From: Petrotoga olearia DSM 13574
GTDB lineage: Bacteria > Thermotogota > Thermotogae > Petrotogales > Petrotogaceae
Length of the DNA stretch: 64,000 nucleotides
NCBI RefSeq assembly: GCF_002895525.1
Contig: NZ_AZRL01000012.1
Span: forward strand, 62,001-126,000
Reading direction: 5' to 3'
Shown here: one piece after another, positions 62,082-64,000 of the stretch
Layout: every line of letters starts with the position of its first letter
Numbering within the stretch: position 1 is the stretch's first letter
The notes under the pieces: generated by a model
Told to the model about the DNA's origin: nothing
What the model saw: only the letters and a program-made list of their open reading frames with translations
The model's database searches: none
Position numbers and translations under genes: made by a program

Positions 62082-62118
62082 GAGGCACTCATATGAGTGC
62101 CTCATTTTCTATTTTTAA
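62082..62118 (+). terminator. Intrinsic terminator
   Basis: TGAGGCACTCAT (62082-62093) followed by its exact reverse complement ATGAGTGCCTCA (62094-62105), then TTTTCTATTTTT. A perfect 24-bp palindrome that ends the plus-strand run. Confidence 0.88.
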
Positions 62119-62189
62119 GAAAAAGCAAGGTAAACGCTTTTAAATATATCTAAACCTTCGTAATTGCTCATAATCTGCTGTAATCAAAC

Positions 62190-62218
62190 TTGACTATCTT
62201 TGTAAACAGTTTTATAAT
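62190..62218 (+). promoter_or_regulatory. Promoter of the ROK regulator
   Basis: TTGACT (62190-62195), 17-bp spacer, TATAAT (62213-62218). Confidence 0.82.
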
Positions 62219-62227
62219 TTCTATAAA

Positions 62228-62254
62228 CTTACTTTCGATAGTAAAGAAAGTAAG
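62228..62254. promoter_or_regulatory. Inverted-repeat operator downstream of the ROK promoter
   Basis: CTTACTTTC (62228-62236) and GAAAGTAAG (62246-62254), perfect 9-base arms with a 9-base centre, beginning about 10 bp after the -10. The position suits self-repression. Confidence 0.6.
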
Positions 62255-62296
62255 ATAATAAAATTATTCTAAAATTTATAGAAAAGAGGAGAAAAA

Positions 62297-63511
62297 TTGG
62301 CTTTAGTAGGTAGCAGAGAATTAATTAGGGATATAAATGAGAAAACTATATTAAAGGAAATCTTTTTAGAAAAACAGATCGACAGAGCTTCACTAGCAAG
62401 AAAAACAAGTTTGAGTGGTGGAACAGTCACAAAGATTACCTCTGATTTACTAAAGAAGGGTTTGATCAGGGTAGTTGGAGAAAGTACTTCGACCGGAGGA
62501 AGAAAACCCATTCTATTATGCATTAATCCAGATTTTGGAAATATTTTAGGTGTGAAGATAGGTTTGGGATATCTTCAACTGATAATCACTGATCTAACTG
62601 GAAAAATCTTATCTCAGGAACGAAAGGAGTTTGGAGAGGAGTTTGATCCACATAAAATTTCCTATCTAATTAAAGAATATGTTGAACAAAAAAATAAAAA
62701 TCATTTAGTCGGAGCTTCTGTAGCTGTTTCAGGTACTATCGATTCAACAAAAGGTGTTGTTCTAGATTCTTTCATTTTAAATTGGAAAAACGTTGAACTT
62801 GGCAAAATCTTAAAAAATATCTTAAAGGTACCTGTTTACATAATAAACGATGCTGATTCTTTCGCTCTTGCTCACTTATGGAAAGGGAAATTAAAAAAAT
62901 ATAAACATGCATTAGTTATGACTCTAGGGGTTGGCATAGGGGGTTCACTTATTGTAAATGGAAATCTTTACACTGGAAACGGCGGGGCCGGAGAAATTGG
63001 GCACATGACTATAAAAGGGAATGGAAATAAATGTAGATGTGGTAGCTATGGATGTTTGGAAGCAGAAGCTAGCTTTGAATCTTTGGTTAATAAGATCAAC
63101 ACAAAAAGTGAAAACACGCTCCTCAAAGAATATTATAAAACGTTTAAAAATACGGAGTTATCAGAAATTGACTTTATAAGGTTAGCTTTAAAAGAAGATC
63201 CTCAAGTATCACACGAGGTTTTCAACGAATATTCTACATTAATAGGAACAGCCATAAAAAATTTAATCAATATTTTTACTCCTGAATACTTTTTGATAGG
63301 CGGAGAAGCCTTAGAGTTTTCAGATTATTTCTTAGAAAACTCTATAAACTATGCAAGAGAAAATGCCTTCGGAAATTTAGGTGAAAGGGTGATTTACGAT
63401 GTTGATAACTTAGGACCAAAAGCATGGATGTTGGGTGGCGTGTATCAAGTAATTCAAGAGGAGATGTTTTATATCAATGTTTTAGACAGTTTAGAAATAC
63501 AAAAATTTTGA
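62297..63511 (+). CDS. ROK family transcriptional regulator
   Basis: A 404-residue regulator of the NagC/XylR type. The N-terminal winged helix (about 15-75) has IDRASLARKTSLSGGTVTKI and GLIRVVGESTSTGGRKP; the rest is a ROK kinase-like domain with LGVGIGGSLIVNGNLYTGNG, GEIGHMTIKG and the zinc site CRCGSYGCLEAEAS. It should bind a sugar or sugar phosphate. It is directly upstream of a secreted sugar-binding protein gene, which is the natural target. TTG start behind GAGGAG. Confidence 0.9.
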   Translation: MALVGSRELIRDINEKTILKEIFLEKQIDRASLARKTSLSGGTVTKITSDLLKKGLIRVVGESTSTGGRKPILLCINPDFGNILGVKIGLGYLQLIITDLTGKILSQERKEFGEEFDPHKISYLIKEYVEQKNKNHLVGASVAVSGTIDSTKGVVLDSFILNWKNVELGKILKNILKVPVYIINDADSFALAHLWKGKLKKYKHALVMTLGVGIGGSLIVNGNLYTGNGGAGEIGHMTIKGNGNKCRCGSYGCLEAEASFESLVNKINTKSENTLLKEYYKTFKNTELSEIDFIRLALKEDPQVSHEVFNEYSTLIGTAIKNLINIFTPEYFLIGGEALEFSDYFLENSINYARENAFGNLGERVIYDVDNLGPKAWMLGGVYQVIQEEMFYINVLDSLEIQKF

Positions 63512-63717
63512 AAATGAGAGGTGGTTTTTATGAGGGTTAAAGAATACAATAAAATGTCTCACTTTTCAGAGAAATAGCAAAAAAGCGTTTCAAATACTGA
63601 ATAAAAACGTATAAAGAGAAAGGAGGTATTTTGTAAAAAATCATTTTTTAAAATCATTATTTAGTGAGTGTTTTAGAGTTTCCAAAGTCAGTAATCAATG
63701 TTTGAGGAGGAGGTATT

Positions 63718-64000
63718 ATGAAAAAAGCATTTTTTTTGTTGGTTGTGGTACTTATTAGCACCTTCATGTTAGCTCAGGTTAAGGAAGTTATTTTTTGGCA
63801 TAGTTATTCCACTACTTCTGGTGAGTATAAACTATTAACTGAAGAAATTATACCGGAATTTGAAAGAGAACATTCGAACATCAAAATTACAGAAGTTCAA
63901 GTTCCTTATGATGAAATGAGAAGAAGATTGATCGTAAGCACAGCAGCTGCACAATACCCTGACGTTATGAGGATGGATATTATCTGGGTCCCACAATTTG
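63718..64000 (+). CDS. Sugar ABC transporter substrate-binding protein (partial, runs past window end)
   Basis: 94 codons are visible. Signal peptide MKKAFFLLVVVLISTFMLAQ, then VKEVIFWHSYSTTSGEYKLL, IIPEFEREHSNIKITEVQVP and AAAQYPDVMRMDIIWVPQF, the start of a family 1 (MalE-like) sugar-binding protein. It has a very strong GGAGGAGG site. It is the first gene after the ROK regulator, with a 206-bp gap holding a 15-codon frame that I do not accept as a gene. The sugar cannot be told from this part. Confidence 0.88.
   Translation, partial: MKKAFFLLVVVLISTFMLAQVKEVIFWHSYSTTSGEYKLLTEEIIPEFEREHSNIKITEVQVPYDEMRRRLIVSTAAAQYPDVMRMDIIWVPQF

Noticed and set aside
63530-63577. A 15-codon ORF before the sugar-binding protein
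   Set aside because: It has a GAGAGG site but no hallmark residues, no terminator after it, and is too short to judge.

Overview
The window looks like chromosomal DNA of a thermophilic member of the Thermotogota, most likely Petrotoga or a close relative. The reasons are the strong A+T bias, frequent TTG and GTG starts behind good GGAGG ribosome binding sites, a FabK-type fatty acid synthesis operon, a membrane pyrophosphatase, a TM0106-type nuclease, and many periplasmic binding proteins. No phage, IS element, rRNA or CRISPR array is visible. The genus is an inference from gene content, not from a database match.

Layout. 1-7.7 kb: end of a nitronate monooxygenase-like gene, a cation efflux protein, obg-nadD, a hexapeptide acyltransferase, a cyclodeaminase-like gene and hppA. 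7.7-13.7 kb (minus): tetR-fabF-degV-fabZ-fabK-fabD-fabG, read from one strong promoter with a palindromic operator just downstream of its -10. 13.7-22.2 kb: an island bracketed by 48-bp imperfect inverted repeats. It holds three genes for 44-46-residue peptides with a CX2CX2CX2C block, a radical SAM/SPASM enzyme with an N-terminal PqqD-like segment, an ABC exporter, several small or secreted proteins and a 573-residue protein of unknown function. This is the best candidate for an undescribed system: a ribosomally made, post-translationally modified peptide (RiPP) cluster.

22.2-30.3 kb (plus): TPR membrane protein, mazG, a divergent YchF-like GTPase, galE, apt, pgi, coaE, a UgpB-like binding protein, then tRNA-Ala(CGC) on the minus strand. 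30.3-33.6 kb (minus): a MacB/LolD-type ATPase and FtsX-like permease. 33.8-48.6 kb (plus): htpG, a secretin-like protein, a MEMO-like protein, Asp23 and FakA-like proteins, glyQS, a nuclease, paired CHR chromate-family transporters, a dTMP kinase-like gene and cardiolipin synthase.

48.5-51.6 kb: an ABC importer of the family that includes TrpXYZ. It is preceded by a consensus promoter, a 44-codon leader peptide with seven consecutive aromatic codons (YFYFWYW) and a strong terminator with a competing 9-bp pairing. This is a convincing attenuator and points to an aromatic amino acid substrate. 51.6-64 kb: AddA-like helicase-nuclease, corA, an M20 hydrolase, a CBS-ACT protein, glgA, galT, an M28-like aminopeptidase, a ROK regulator with its own promoter and inverted-repeat operator, and the start of a sugar-binding protein gene.

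How the parts connect: the fab operon carries a DegV (FakB-type) fatty-acid-binding protein and a FakA-type kinase lies 28 kb away, so together they could salvage fatty acids. galE, galT, pgi and glgA suggest galactose and glycogen metabolism. hppA would recover energy from pyrophosphate.
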